Positions 9,854-18,759 of a DNA stretch of 64,000 nucleotides are shown one piece after another (the stretch's first letter is position 1; every line of letters starts with the position of its first letter). Under the pieces are notes generated by a model that was not told where the DNA came from, made no database searches, and saw only the letters and a list, made by a program, of their open reading frames with translations. Made by a program: the position numbers and the translations under genes. Origin of the DNA: Nostoc sp. 'Lobaria pulmonaria (5183) cyanobiont' (GTDB taxonomy: Bacteria; Cyanobacteriota; Cyanobacteriia; Cyanobacteriales; Nostocaceae); assembly GCF_002949795.1 (NCBI RefSeq), contig NZ_CP026692.1, forward strand, positions 927,501 through 991,500, given 5' to 3'.

Positions 9854-10540
9854 TTATATGAGAGTATTTTTGAGAAAATGATAAGGTGGTAGAGGTTCGC
9901 TCAGTGCCAATTGCCAGTGCGAGCATTGTACCTGCCAGAGGGATTGCTGCGTACTGAGCGTTGAATCGTTGTGCTGTGCCAAAAAGTGGATTTGCCGCAC
10001 ATCTGGCTGTCGAGTCTCACAGATAACATTTGTATATGTTTTGAGAATTAACTGGTTCAAGAGTTCCCACTGTTCGCATTGTTGTGTTTGAAATGCTTGC
10101 TGTGTTTGGTAGCGTTGTTTTTTAGCTAATAAATAGGCTTTTCCCCTAGTATCAATAGTGTCAGAATCGTCAAGCAAATCACAAGGTGTAGCTTTTAAAG
10201 TGTACTCAACTTTGTCTGCTAGCTGAGTTAGGGTTTCTAGATATTGCTCTTGGTGCTGTTCTAGATGATTCAGCAGTTTTTCTACAGAGGTAAAACCGCT
10301 CCCAAAGCGTAGGGGAAGAAGGGGAGTTTGTTGAAACAGTTCTCGAATTACGCGATCGTGGTTTAATACAGCTTGAAGTAAACGCTCATCCTTTGCCTGT
10401 ATTGCCTCCAATGAGATTTCTGGCTCTACGATCGCGGCTAAACCAGAAGAGTAAACGAGTTCAATATTCCTTTCCATCCCTAAGGGTAGAACGAGCGGTG
10501 ATGCGGTCGGTACTAGAAGAGCATAAGCGTATATTGACAT
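9854..10540 (-). CDS. GvpF/GvpL-family gas vesicle protein
   Basis: A 228-residue GvpF/L-family protein: N-terminal alpha-beta domain (SIYAYALLVPT) and the conserved LNHDRVIRELFQQTPLLPLRFGSGF block around residues 78-103. GvpF/L proteins are minor components that bind GvpA and assist nucleation. A second family member lies at 12740-13489, and the two are diverged, so this is an old duplication. It is flanked by intergenic gaps of about 250 bp on the upstream side and 486 bp on the downstream side and may have its own promoter. Confidence 0.9.
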   Translation of the reverse strand: MSIYAYALLVPTASPLVLPLGMERNIELVYSSGLAAIVEPEISLEAIQAKDERLLQAVLNHDRVIRELFQQTPLLPLRFGSGFTSVEKLLNHLEQHQEQYLETLTQLADKVEYTLKATPCDLLDDSDTIDTRGKAYLLAKKQRYQTQQAFQTQQCEQWELLNQLILKTYTNVICETRQPDVRQIHFLAQHNDSTLSTQQSLWQVQCSHWQLALSEPLPPYHFLKNTLI

Positions 10541-10793
10541 ATAGTAGGTCGGCGTGAATATTTATAGTTGGGATGAGGCACAAGACAGGCGACAGAAAGC
10601 AGAGGGCAAGAGGCACAAGAGAAGAGGGTTTTAGTTAAATTTACTTTTAGTTACATAGTTCTGTTTATTTGCACCGTTATACTTAAGTAGCTTCCGCTCT
10701 GAACTTCTGCGTTTTTTCAAGTAAGCTATTCATGCCTAGTTTTGGCACAATCAAGCATGAAAATTCTTACCTCTTCCTTTTGCATTCTGTCCT

Positions 10794-12629
10794 TTATTGA
10801 GATTGATGCTGATTAGCAAGCATTTGGTATGTAACTTGGAAATCATCATTTGTAATCTGAATCAGGCTGGAGTCACTCAATCCCTGGGCGCGGTATCGAC
10901 GAATTGCGCTTAAAGCAGCTTGATTGCTCAACAAAGCCAAGTCTGCCCCATTCCAACCCTCGGTAACTGTCGCCCAGGTTTCTAAATCGACATCAACCAG
11001 GGGACGATCTAGATTGTGAACTCGTAAAATCGCTAATCGGCTGGCTCGATCTGGTAGATCGATTTTTATTTGTAAGTCCAATCTTCCCGCTCTGAGCAAG
11101 GCAGGATCGAGCGTTTCTGGACGATTGGTTGCTCCTATTAACAGTACTTTCGGGCATTCATGCAACCCATCCAGTTCGGTGAGCAGTTGACCGACAACGC
11201 GATCGCTAACTCCAGAATCACCACTGAATCGTCCCCGTGCTGGTGCGAGGGTATCAATTTCATCTACAAACACAACGCAAGGAGCTGCTTGCCGAGCTTT
11301 GCGAAAGAGTTCTCTGACTGCTTGTTCTGCGGCACCTACCCATCGGCTGAGTAATTCCGGGCCATTCACAGCAATAAAGTTGGCTCTAGCTTGGGAAGCG
11401 ATCGCTTTTGCAAGTAATGTTTTTCCTGTTCCAGGCGGTCCCCACAACAGAATCCCACGGGGAGGCTTGGCTTTGGTTTGCTCGTATAGTTCGGGATAGA
11501 GGAGTGCGCCCTCAACAGATTCTTGAAGTTTTTGTTTAACGTTATCCAAACCACCAATGTCATCCCAACTGACACTTGGTGCTTCAACTGCTACATCCCT
11601 GAGAACTGAGGGTTTTATCTCCTTAATTGCTTCGAGAAAATCCTGCTGCATGATAGTCATGTTCTCAGGAATGGGACTGTTGAGCGAGGGGACTTGACGA
11701 CGAAGGGCAATGTAGGCTGCTTTTTGACAAAGAGCTTTAATATCGGCACCGACAAAACCGACTGCCAAATCAGCGATCGCTCCTAAATTCACTGAAGTCT
11801 CCAAGGGCATGGCACTTGTCAAAATCATGAGAATTTCCAATCGTCCATCGCGATCGGGAACCCGAAAATGAACTTCGCGATCGAAGCGTCCCGGACGACG
11901 AAGCGCCGGATCGAGATAATCGGGACGATTTGTTGCCGCTAATACAAGTACGCCCTCGGTTTTGGCAAACCCATCCATTAACCCAAGCAACTGCGCCACT
12001 AGTCTTTTTTCAACTTCACCTTCCACTTGGCTGCGATCTGGGGCAAGGCTGTCAATTTCGTCAATAAATATCAGGCAGGGAGCAGAACGAGTTGCTTTCT
12101 CAAAAATACTTCGCAAACGAGCTTCTGCTTCCCCATAATACTTGCTCATCACCTCTGGGCCATTGATGGCAATGTAGTTTAACTCTAATTCTTCTGTTAA
12201 AACACGGGCTGTTAAAGTTTTTCCCGTACCGGGCGGGCCAACTAGCAAAACCCCACGCGGAGGCTCTAACCCTAATTTCACTAATAAATCTGGACGTTTA
12301 AGTGGAATTTCAACTAACTCTCTGATTTCTTTGAGAACATCAGCCAAGCCACCGACATCTTGCCAAGAATCTTTTGAGTTCGTCCGAGTTGATGGGGGGT
12401 TGACATCAGCATCATCCGTTGGTGTACCTGTATCGGTGGTGCCAACGGTGGAATTGGATCTGACTCGGCTGGAATTACTTGTTCTCGGAATATTGCCTTG
12501 CCGGGGAATACTACTGAGATGATGAGACTGAATTTGAATAGAAGTTTTTAACTCCCCTTTCTCTACTTTTTCTTCTAAAGCTTTGGCAATTTCTAATAGC
12601 TGTTCAAATCCTTTAAATATATCGTCCAT
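10794..12629 (-). CDS. Tandem AAA+ ATPase (CDC48/p97-like) in gas-vesicle cluster
   Basis: A 611-residue protein with two AAA modules. After a helical and then Ser/Thr-rich N-terminus of about 90 residues come D1 (Walker A GPPGTGKT at 131-138, Walker B LIFIDEIDSLAPD, ATNRPDYLDPALRRPGRFD) and D2 (Walker A GPPGTGKT near 400, VVFVDEIDTLAPARG, GATNRPETLDPALLRAGRLD). All catalytic motifs including the arginine-finger region look intact. It lacks the Cdc48 N-domain; its own short N-terminus probably gives substrate choice. Its place between two gvpF/L genes, in the same direction, suggests a remodelling role in gas-vesicle assembly or turnover. That role is inference. Confidence 0.85.
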   Translation of the reverse strand: MDDIFKGFEQLLEIAKALEEKVEKGELKTSIQIQSHHLSSIPRQGNIPRTSNSSRVRSNSTVGTTDTGTPTDDADVNPPSTRTNSKDSWQDVGGLADVLKEIRELVEIPLKRPDLLVKLGLEPPRGVLLVGPPGTGKTLTARVLTEELELNYIAINGPEVMSKYYGEAEARLRSIFEKATRSAPCLIFIDEIDSLAPDRSQVEGEVEKRLVAQLLGLMDGFAKTEGVLVLAATNRPDYLDPALRRPGRFDREVHFRVPDRDGRLEILMILTSAMPLETSVNLGAIADLAVGFVGADIKALCQKAAYIALRRQVPSLNSPIPENMTIMQQDFLEAIKEIKPSVLRDVAVEAPSVSWDDIGGLDNVKQKLQESVEGALLYPELYEQTKAKPPRGILLWGPPGTGKTLLAKAIASQARANFIAVNGPELLSRWVGAAEQAVRELFRKARQAAPCVVFVDEIDTLAPARGRFSGDSGVSDRVVGQLLTELDGLHECPKVLLIGATNRPETLDPALLRAGRLDLQIKIDLPDRASRLAILRVHNLDRPLVDVDLETWATVTEGWNGADLALLSNQAALSAIRRYRAQGLSDSSLIQITNDDFQVTYQMLANQHQSQ

Positions 12630-12739
12630 TGATTTTACTTAAATAAAAGACAGAGAAAAATTTAATTTCCAAAAAATTAAAAGTTTCAATAATTTTTGAT
12701 TCTCAATTTTTATTGCTGTTCAACAGGGAGAGGAATTAA

Positions 12740-13489
12740 TCAGTTGGAATTGAATAATCGCAGACGAGCAAAGTTATACGGGGCAGTGAAATTGTTATAG
12801 CGAATTCGCAAACGGTCTTCAAATTGACGATCGAGTGCTTCAACGTGTTCGCTAAATTGTGATTCTGCTTCCCAAGGAATTAGGTAGGCTGAATTGTAGA
12901 TCATTGTGTCCATTTGGGGAGTATTTTCCACCACATCGATCGCAATGGAGTTGAGCGTGCCTTGAAATACATCTATGATGCCTTGCTTGCGATCGTTCAT
13001 TCCCTGTTCGATGGTTTGCCCTATTTGGATCGCTTGTTCCATACTCAGGGGTTGACCTATTAGCTTATCCCTTTCGGTTTTGAGATTTGGGTGTTCTGCC
13101 AATAGTCCCTGAATTTCTGCATCGGTATCCCAAAAAACTTTGACACTCACTTCTCGGCAACCCGATAACTTTGCAAGTAATTGTGTTAATTCTTCTTGAT
13201 GAGGACGAATTAATTGCTGTGAAACAGTTTCCCAGCTGGAAACCAAAAGTCCAAATTGCACGGGGAGTAAATTGCGATCGCCTGCTTGCATGATCTCCTC
13301 AAGGACTTTCTCATGACTTAGCAGGTTACGACGACTGCCCAAATAACGCTCTTGCTGTGCTTCGGAGTAAATTACTGCAAAATCATCCAAAATTTTAATT
13401 TGTACAGGTTGCCGATCTAAGCCCTGTAAATTTAAGTTTTGTGGAGCAGGTAAGGTCAAAATTCCATAAATGTAAAAGCCATAACTCAT
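12740..13489 (-). CDS. gvpF: Gas vesicle protein GvpF/GvpL
   Basis: A 249-residue GvpF/L-family protein with the usual MSYGFYIYGIL start, the SEAQQERYLGSRRNLLSHEKVLEEIM block at about 47-72, LLPVQFGLLV, and the C-terminal FEDRLRIRYNNFTAPYNFARL motif. It lies 36 bp after gvpK in the minus-strand operon. Cyanobacterial gvpF proteins have this length and ending, so I use that symbol; gvpL is the alternative name within the same family. Confidence 0.88.
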   Translation of the reverse strand: MSYGFYIYGILTLPAPQNLNLQGLDRQPVQIKILDDFAVIYSEAQQERYLGSRRNLLSHEKVLEEIMQAGDRNLLPVQFGLLVSSWETVSQQLIRPHQEELTQLLAKLSGCREVSVKVFWDTDAEIQGLLAEHPNLKTERDKLIGQPLSMEQAIQIGQTIEQGMNDRKQGIIDVFQGTLNSIAIDVVENTPQMDTMIYNSAYLIPWEAESQFSEHVEALDRQFEDRLRIRYNNFTAPYNFARLRLFNSN

Positions 13490-13525
13490 AACAATGTCTT
13501 ACCAAGAAGAATGTAGATAAAAAAG

Positions 13526-13960
13526 TTACAGGGGTTTAGAAGTGAGTACTAATCTTAACTTGGCATGAACTAAGCTTAACTGAGCTATTCCTAAGTCCAA
13601 GTCACCTTCAACCACAACACCCGTATTTAATAGGCGATCGAGGAGTTCTAGAATAGAGGGTTGACTAGAGGTTTCGCCAGGGTAGTATCCTCCAGATTGG
13701 GGAAGTAAAGTTCCCATTTCACCCAAGTTAATATTTAGATCGGCTGGGTCAATATCAAATACCTCGCAAAGCTTAACAACCTGTTGTTCTAGCTGTTGCA
13801 GGCTTTCGGCAGCTCGATCTAGCTCATAGTCGTTGAGGGTGCCAGCATCCATTCGCCGAATCACCTGAGCTTCCATGAGTTGGCGTATCAGCTCGACAAC
13901 CGTCAATAACAATGGTGCTAGCCCGGAATCGGAATTTTTTGATTTGCTAATCGCCTGCAT
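13526..13960 (-). CDS. gvpK: Gas vesicle protein GvpK
   Basis: A 144-residue GvpK-family protein, recognised from LLTVVELIRQLMEAQVIRRM, LEQQVVKLCEVFDIDPADLNINLG and the C-terminal PSILELLDRLLNTGVVVEGDLDLGIAQL segment. GvpK is an essential minor assembly protein. Its ATG lies inside the 3' end of gvpJ (14-bp overlap), so the two are translationally coupled. Confidence 0.93.
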   Translation of the reverse strand: MQAISKSKNSDSGLAPLLLTVVELIRQLMEAQVIRRMDAGTLNDYELDRAAESLQQLEQQVVKLCEVFDIDPADLNINLGEMGTLLPQSGGYYPGETSSQPSILELLDRLLNTGVVVEGDLDLGIAQLSLVHAKLRLVLTSKPL

Positions 13961-14294
13961 TCTGATGATTATTAGGATTGAGTACTTTGAGCGATCGCAG
14001 TTCTGTTTCTAGACTGGCAACACGCTCTTGAAGTTGTTGATTAGTTGTTAATAAGGTGCGAGTTTGACTATTAAGATAGGGGTCGCTTTCCCACCAGTTA
14101 ATTCCAATCTCTTTGGCTTTATCAACAGAAGAAATCAACAAACGAATTCGGATGTTGAGCAGTTCTGTGGAGCCTACGGAAATAGAAATATCTCCTGCTA
14201 TAACAATGCCTTTATCCAGAACCCGTTCTAAAATATCTGCCAAGCTAGAACCCTGAGTTGCTGTGATAACTCCCCGATTAGTATTAGTACTCAT
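13947..14294 (-). CDS. gvpJ: Gas vesicle protein GvpJ (GvpA paralogue)
   Basis: A 115-residue GvpA-family protein. Its first 75 residues follow GvpA ([21 protein letters not shown], then [19 protein letters not shown]), and a 40-residue polar tail follows ([13 protein letters not shown] and a short coiled coil). GvpJ is a minor shell protein implicated in shaping vesicle tips. It overlaps gvpN upstream by 4 bp and gvpK downstream by 14 bp, showing a tight operon. Confidence 0.93.
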   Translation of the reverse strand: MSTNTNRGVITATQGSSLADILERVLDKGIVIAGDISISVGSTELLNIRIRLLISSVDKAKEIGINWWESDPYLNSQTRTLLTTNQQLQERVASLETELRSLKVLNPNNHQNAGD

Positions 14295-15463
14295 TTGTTT
14301 ATTAAATGGCTAGAATCAAAAGCAACTGTTTGTGATACGTTCGGCAGATCGGCATTGCCCTGCATTTGTACTAATACTCCCTGCTCTCTGAGAGACTTAA
14401 GTGCAGCCACAATTTGACTGCGATCGATCCCTAATTCTAGTGCCAATTCAGAGAAACGCCTTCCCGGAGAATTACACAGGTAGTTGTAGACTTCATGCTC
14501 GTAAGGTACTCGTTGTTCCAATACAATCTGATTTTGATTGTTTGGTATTATCTCTGCCGACTGAGATTGAGTATTTATACTATGATACAATTCACTTAAA
14601 ACCTCTTCCAGTACCCGAGTTGCTTCCATGAGAGGTTGATTCGTGCGAGAAAGCAGGATATCGGCACAAATATCTTGGAAGCAAGGATCTCCAGGGTTTA
14701 CGGAAATTTCATGTTCGTGGCAGATTTTGGCAATCATCAGACAGGAACGCAATCCACCGCCCAGCCCAGAGCCAGATCGACTCCAAAACATCCGTACTAA
14801 GCGGACAATTCCTTCTGCTTTCTCGGAATCTATGCCTGTTTTATGAACTACAATTTCCTGCTGAGTCAGTTCATCAGGTGTAGGCATATCGATGGTAATA
14901 ACACGATCCATCAAAGCATCCTGAGTTGCATGGACTCCACAATACTCTTGAGGATTTGATGTTAAGATTGCCCGAAACTGAGGATGAACCCGGATATACT
15001 CGGCTCGATGTTGGTTTGTTGGCAATACTAACAACCTCTCCTCAAGTACGGAGAGTAAAACGTTATTTACCTCCGGGTGCGAACGATTGAATTCGTCGTA
15101 AACCAGCGTAAATCCTTCTTTACAAGCTAGGGTTAATCGTGCATCAACCCAGTGTTGTCGGAGTTCATCCTCAACTTTGACAACGCTGTGGATGAAGTTA
15201 TCAACAACCTTTTTACGGGTATAACCTAATTGATTACCAATCAAGTCTGAGGTTTTAAACTCATCATCTCCAAATAAGAGGATGATCGGCTGGTTGAGCA
15301 GATCAGCTAGATGCATTGCCAAAGTAGTTTTTCCGACTCCGGCTGAACCACGTAAATGTACTGAAAAACCTGACTGTAGATAGCGCAAAGCACGTTGAGC
15401 AATGCGTTGAACAGCAGGTGTATTGACAAATCGCTGCGGAGATGCGTTTAATACAGTTGTCAA
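14291..15463 (-). CDS. gvpN: Gas vesicle AAA+ ATPase GvpN
   Basis: A 390-residue MoxR-type AAA protein. Walker A is GSAGVGKTT at about 39-47, Walker B is [10 protein letters not shown], and the sensor region is [25 protein letters not shown]. GvpN enlarges nascent vesicles by an ATP-driven step. After the ATPase (about residue 290) a linker leads to a C-terminal winged-helix-like segment ([20 protein letters not shown] to about 365), typical of cyanobacterial GvpN. It is the first gene of the minus-strand gvp operon. The 210-bp gap to the divergent gvpG must hold promoters for both directions. Confidence 0.94.
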   Translation of the reverse strand: MTTVLNASPQRFVNTPAVQRIAQRALRYLQSGFSVHLRGSAGVGKTTLAMHLADLLNQPIILLFGDDEFKTSDLIGNQLGYTRKKVVDNFIHSVVKVEDELRQHWVDARLTLACKEGFTLVYDEFNRSHPEVNNVLLSVLEERLLVLPTNQHRAEYIRVHPQFRAILTSNPQEYCGVHATQDALMDRVITIDMPTPDELTQQEIVVHKTGIDSEKAEGIVRLVRMFWSRSGSGLGGGLRSCLMIAKICHEHEISVNPGDPCFQDICADILLSRTNQPLMEATRVLEEVLSELYHSINTQSQSAEIIPNNQNQIVLEQRVPYEHEVYNYLCNSPGRRFSELALELGIDRSQIVAALKSLREQGVLVQMQGNADLPNVSQTVAFDSSHLINK

Positions 15464-15673
15464 ACTATAAGTTCCTCCTAAATAGTAAGATTATGCCAGA
15501 GTAATTTTTTTTACATCATAAATATCAAATACAGATGTCAATCAGCCTTAACTGGACTCAAATCCAACGCATTTTGGCATCAACACAAGACTAGTAATGT
15601 TTAATATCTATGTCATCAGCATAATTACGGTCTTGCGAGGATAGCTTAATAAATCCACACGAGTGTAAATAAT

Positions 15674-15928
15674 ATGGTTCTGCGCTTCTTACTATTACCG
15701 ATTACTGGCCCATTAATGGGGGTAACGTGGCTTGGGGAAAAAATTTTAGAACAGGCGAATACTGAAATTGATGATAAAGAAAATCTCAGCAAGCAACTTC
15801 TTGCACTCCAACTTGCTTTTGATATGGGAGAAATTCCTGAAAAAGAGTTTGAAATTCAGGAAGAAGCTCTTTTATTAGCAATTCTGGAAGCAGAACAGCA
15901 AGAACGCGATCAAACACAAGAGTATTGA
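15674..15928 (+). CDS. gvpG: Gas vesicle protein GvpG
   Basis: An 84-residue protein with the GvpG signature: hydrophobic start (LRFLLLPITGPLMGVTWLGEKI), then an acidic helical half (LLALQLAFDMGEIPEKEFEIQEEALL). It is a minor accessory component of vesicle assembly. It is transcribed divergently from gvpN. In related clusters gvpG normally sits beside gvpF, so separation here shows a rearranged gene order. Confidence 0.9.
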   Translation: MVLRFLLLPITGPLMGVTWLGEKILEQANTEIDDKENLSKQLLALQLAFDMGEIPEKEFEIQEEALLLAILEAEQQERDQTQEY

Positions 15929-16087
15929 AATTCTTTCCTAGCTTGTGTGATTTATTGCTTTAACTAACGTGAGTTCGACGGTAGGAAAAAGGCGAAAATC
16001 CTGCTAAGTATCGATTTGCACAACTGGATGTGTACGCCAGCAATCGCTACGATTGATTGAGAATCGGTGAAAAAGTGATAAAAAAAG

Positions 16088-16127
16088 GCCGAGACTAAAA
16101 ATACCTAACAAAACTAAGGGTCTCGGC
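16088..16127. repeat. Inverted repeat touching the start codon of the next gene
   Basis: GCCGAGAC (16088-16095) and GTCTCGGC (16120-16127) form 8-bp arms around a 24-base loop. The right arm ends one base before the ATG at 16129, and the AAGGG ribosome-binding-like bases lie at the arm border. Folding in the mRNA would bury the start region. It could be a translational control hairpin, the end of a small insertion, or a terminator; there is no U-tract on the plus strand. Confidence 0.5.
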
Positions 16128-16128
16128 T

Positions 16129-16446
16129 ATGCCTACTATGGAAGCTTTACCCGATAATTGGGCAGATATTCAACCTGATACTGTATATCTTTCAATCAGT
16201 GGTCTGCTAGTTTCATTTGGCAGTGAACAAATAAAGCTGGGATTAAAATATGAGCAGAAGGGGAAACATTTAAAAGCCATTGAGAAAGGGCTTGTACCTC
16301 CTCGCGGTAATGTTGGGTTGGTGGCTTCCCAAGAATCTGGCTACGATTTGAAATCTAAAGTCTTAGGTAAAGGTGGCGACCGCCGATTTCATGCAAAATT
16401 CATTGATGGTATATTGCACTTCCCTGGTTTGGTAACAGAACATTAA
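16129..16446 (+). CDS. Hypothetical protein, 105 aa
   Basis: I do not recognise this protein. It is 105 residues, begins MPTMEALPDNWADIQPDTVY, has no signal peptide or membrane segment, and has a basic Gly-rich stretch in the second half (KGLVPPRGNVGLVASQESG; KGGDRRFHAKF). It is followed after 12 bp by another short unknown gene in the same direction, so the two probably form a pair. They sit inside the gas-vesicle region but do not resemble any Gvp family. A toxin-immunity or toxin-antitoxin pair is possible from size and spacing only. Confidence 0.6.
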   Translation: MPTMEALPDNWADIQPDTVYLSISGLLVSFGSEQIKLGLKYEQKGKHLKAIEKGLVPPRGNVGLVASQESGYDLKSKVLGKGGDRRFHAKFIDGILHFPGLVTEH

Positions 16447-16458
16447 ACCCAGATAACT

Positions 16459-16860
16459 ATGACAAGACTCGAATTAAAAAATCATCAAGTTTGGCAAGAT
16501 TTAACTGAAATATTACAAAGTTTAGATGCTAATCTTCTTGTTCAAGAACATCTTGACCAGTGTGATTATAAAGTGTGTGGCTATTGGGATGAACAAGATG
16601 AATATTATGAGAAAATTACGTTACCTCGTACCCTAAAAGCCGAATTAGTTAGTAGTTCAATAGGCGTTGCTCACAAAGAACGTTTTTTACAACTAAAGTT
16701 TTTGCTCATAGCTGATGCTGTTGATAATACGAAAACTGCAAGTAGCAATGCTCAAAAACTTGGTGAATTGGTTCTTGTTTATGATGAAAATCTAGAATTT
16801 ATTGATGAGAATTGGCTTTTAGATGTCGATTCTTCATTCCTTGTGAAGCGATCTGGCTAA
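16459..16860 (+). CDS. Hypothetical protein, 133 aa
   Basis: An unrecognised acidic 133-residue protein (many Asp/Glu; DQCDYKVCGYWDEQDEYYEK near residues 34-53). No membrane segment, signal or known motif is visible. It follows the 105-residue gene after 12 bp, consistent with co-transcription. Its AT-rich composition differs from the surrounding gvp genes, which suggests it was acquired with its neighbours. Confidence 0.6.
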   Translation: MTRLELKNHQVWQDLTEILQSLDANLLVQEHLDQCDYKVCGYWDEQDEYYEKITLPRTLKAELVSSSIGVAHKERFLQLKFLLIADAVDNTKTASSNAQKLGELVLVYDENLEFIDENWLLDVDSSFLVKRSG

Positions 16861-16928
16861 TTACATTTGAGAAGGGGACTTTCGCCAAAAATATTCTTGT
16901 TACGTGATGTACCTTTCTTAGTTTGTAC

Positions 16929-17222
16929 TTAACTTTCATAAATAACAGTTGACTGTCCTGTGATGGTTGCTAAACGATTACTGATTGATGTAACAATTGC
17001 AAAAGCTGTTTCTTCTGTTATGATACCCGACTCGAAAACAACATGAATGCCGTGCATTTCATAGGAAAATGAGACTTCACAGCCACAAACTTCAATATGG
17101 CAAGCATCACACCCATCAATTATTTTTGATGGATAGTCAAGCGGTTGATATATTTTGCAACCAACATTTTCCGGGAAGATAAACCATCCACCAGCCTGTG
17201 GCTGGATATTAAATTCAAGCAT
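16929..17222 (-). CDS. Hypothetical protein, 97 aa
   Basis: An unrecognised 97-residue protein, minus strand, beginning MLEFNIQPQAGGWFIFPENV. It has a Cys cluster (GCKI, then GCDACHIEVCGCEV, residues about 22-50) that could bind a metal, and no signal peptide. It faces the two-gene unit to its left, with only 68 bp between the stop codons. Confidence 0.5.
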   Translation of the reverse strand: MLEFNIQPQAGGWFIFPENVGCKIYQPLDYPSKIIDGCDACHIEVCGCEVSFSYEMHGIHVVFESGIITEETAFAIVTSISNRLATITGQSTVIYES

Positions 17223-17407
17223 ATACTTAATAATTTTATTAATTATTGTACAATTTTATATACTGATTCTTGATTTTCGACCTTTTAGCTTAATGTCATC
17301 TTCCCCGCATAAAGCAACTGCCGTAGCAGAAGGTAATCCCCATAAACAAATTTAGGGGATTTAGTAAGGACGCAGTACTTAGAGACGCATAGCGCAAGAA
17401 ATACACA

Positions 17408-18232
17408 GTGCATCAGAAATTTGCAGAACTAGTTAATCAGTGTAGAAGACCAACTGTTGAGTTACTTAGGGAGGTGCTTTTATGTAGGCGAGAATTCTCT
17501 GAGGCTGAAAGTAATTTCATTACATATATAGCCGGATTTTCTCATCATGAATTTGCAGAAAGTTTATTTTCAGACTTTAATTTAGCTTTTTTAGAAGGTA
17601 CTTCAATATTTTTTGATAGAGACAGCAATAAGTTTCACTTCAAAATCTTAATCAACGATCAATCTCATCACTGTAAGAAGTTACACCTGGGAAGCATAGC
17701 AGATAATTACAACTCTCCAGGATTTGGCAGTCGCATGGCTTTTAGAGATCAAAATGGCTTATACATTGATAGTCTAGGTAAGCAATTGCGCGGATTACCT
17801 GGACATCAGGTTAAAGCCTATATAGCACAGGGCATATCAGGTATAACTGAAAACGTAGTGTCTTATCAAAGAGATTTGCAAGGTTATTGCTTAGTTACTC
17901 ATTTTGTTATAGCGGCTGAACCCAATGTAGATATCAATTTGAAAACTATTTTCGGCAGAGTCACAGCGTGTATTTTTGTTAACATTTTAGAAAAAAGTGG
18001 GTGGAATTTATCGCTTTGCAGATTTGAACATAGAGACGATCTCTACCCATTACTGAAAAACATCTGCTGGTACGTCCTGGATGCCCGACAGCCTGAAAAA
18101 ATCATAGATTTTCTGCAAAAGATTGGAGCCGATTTCAAACTAATGCAATACGCAGGTAAGGAGCATGATTATCTTCAAGAAGTACTACCTGAGATTGAGA
18201 CAATGATATTAGAAATTCTTTCCCGTTTTTAG
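17408..18232 (+). CDS. Hypothetical protein, 274 aa
   Basis: A 274-residue protein with a GTG start and no recognisable domain. It looks like a soluble alpha/beta protein with a long amphipathic C-terminal helix (HDYLQEVLPEIETMILEILSRF). No transmembrane segment, signal or nucleotide-binding motif is visible. It closes the four-gene islet between gvpG and the small coiled-coil protein. The 185 bp before it hold a short palindrome (CCCCATAAAC/TTTAGGGG) and no gene. Confidence 0.6.
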   Translation: MHQKFAELVNQCRRPTVELLREVLLCRREFSEAESNFITYIAGFSHHEFAESLFSDFNLAFLEGTSIFFDRDSNKFHFKILINDQSHHCKKLHLGSIADNYNSPGFGSRMAFRDQNGLYIDSLGKQLRGLPGHQVKAYIAQGISGITENVVSYQRDLQGYCLVTHFVIAAEPNVDINLKTIFGRVTACIFVNILEKSGWNLSLCRFEHRDDLYPLLKNICWYVLDARQPEKIIDFLQKIGADFKLMQYAGKEHDYLQEVLPEIETMILEILSRF

Positions 18233-18308
18233 TTACTTTGAGCAATAGAAACATATTTAGATTCGGTAGGGTGAGTTATAGACTTTAGTCCTAAGCACCG
18301 AAAATTTA

Positions 18309-18343
18309 GGATGATGCGTTAGCCTACGGCATAACACACCCTA
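18309..18343. repeat. Dispersed repeat fragment (GCGTTAGCC...ACACACCCTAC type)
   Basis: The stretch GATGCGTTAGCCTACGGCAT followed by AACACACCCTAC is of a kind found repeatedly between genes in Nostoc genomes. It lies in the 197-bp gap 18233-18429, which otherwise holds no gene. Confidence 0.4.
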
Positions 18344-18429
18344 CTTCTGAAGGATTTGGAGTGATTAAATTATTTGTGTACACTGTAGGTTTCCTGTTGG
18401 AGGAAAGAGATTTTCTCGTGAAGGATTAC

Positions 18430-18714
18430 TTAATATTCCAATGTTAAGGTTTTGAATTTTGGTGTATTGTCCTCCAAGTCAGTCTTTGCTTGCTGATGGG
18501 TTATGTTCTCTTCAGGAATTGTTTGACTATTTAAAATAGCAAGACGCTGCTGAATCTGATGTCGGCGTGCTTCGAGTTTCTCTAGTTCCTCCTCTAAACG
18601 CTCCTTCTCTAACATCATTTTGTAAGCATTTAAGTAAACTGTTGCTTGAGAACGTTGAGGAGGCATGGTGCTAAGTTTGGCTTGAATTTGTCTGCGGTTT
18701 GGAGTGCGATGCAT
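18430..18714 (-). CDS. Small coiled-coil gas-vesicle-associated protein (possibly GvpV)
   Basis: A 94-residue basic protein starting MHRTPNRRQIQAKLST with a central coiled coil of about 45 residues (AYKMMLEKERLEEELEKLEA) and an acidic tail. It lies 45 bp downstream of the tandem ArsA-like ATPase gene in the same direction. Small proteins with this layout, basic N-terminus then a heptad segment, occur in cyanobacterial gvp clusters and may correspond to GvpV, but I cannot confirm that name from sequence alone. Confidence 0.55.
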   Translation of the reverse strand: MHRTPNRRQIQAKLSTMPPQRSQATVYLNAYKMMLEKERLEEELEKLEARRHQIQQRLAILNSQTIPEENITHQQAKTDLEDNTPKFKTLTLEY

Positions 18715-18759
18715 AATAAATTTCTCTTTGGGTATGAAAGTATTTAGTCTAATTAGCCG

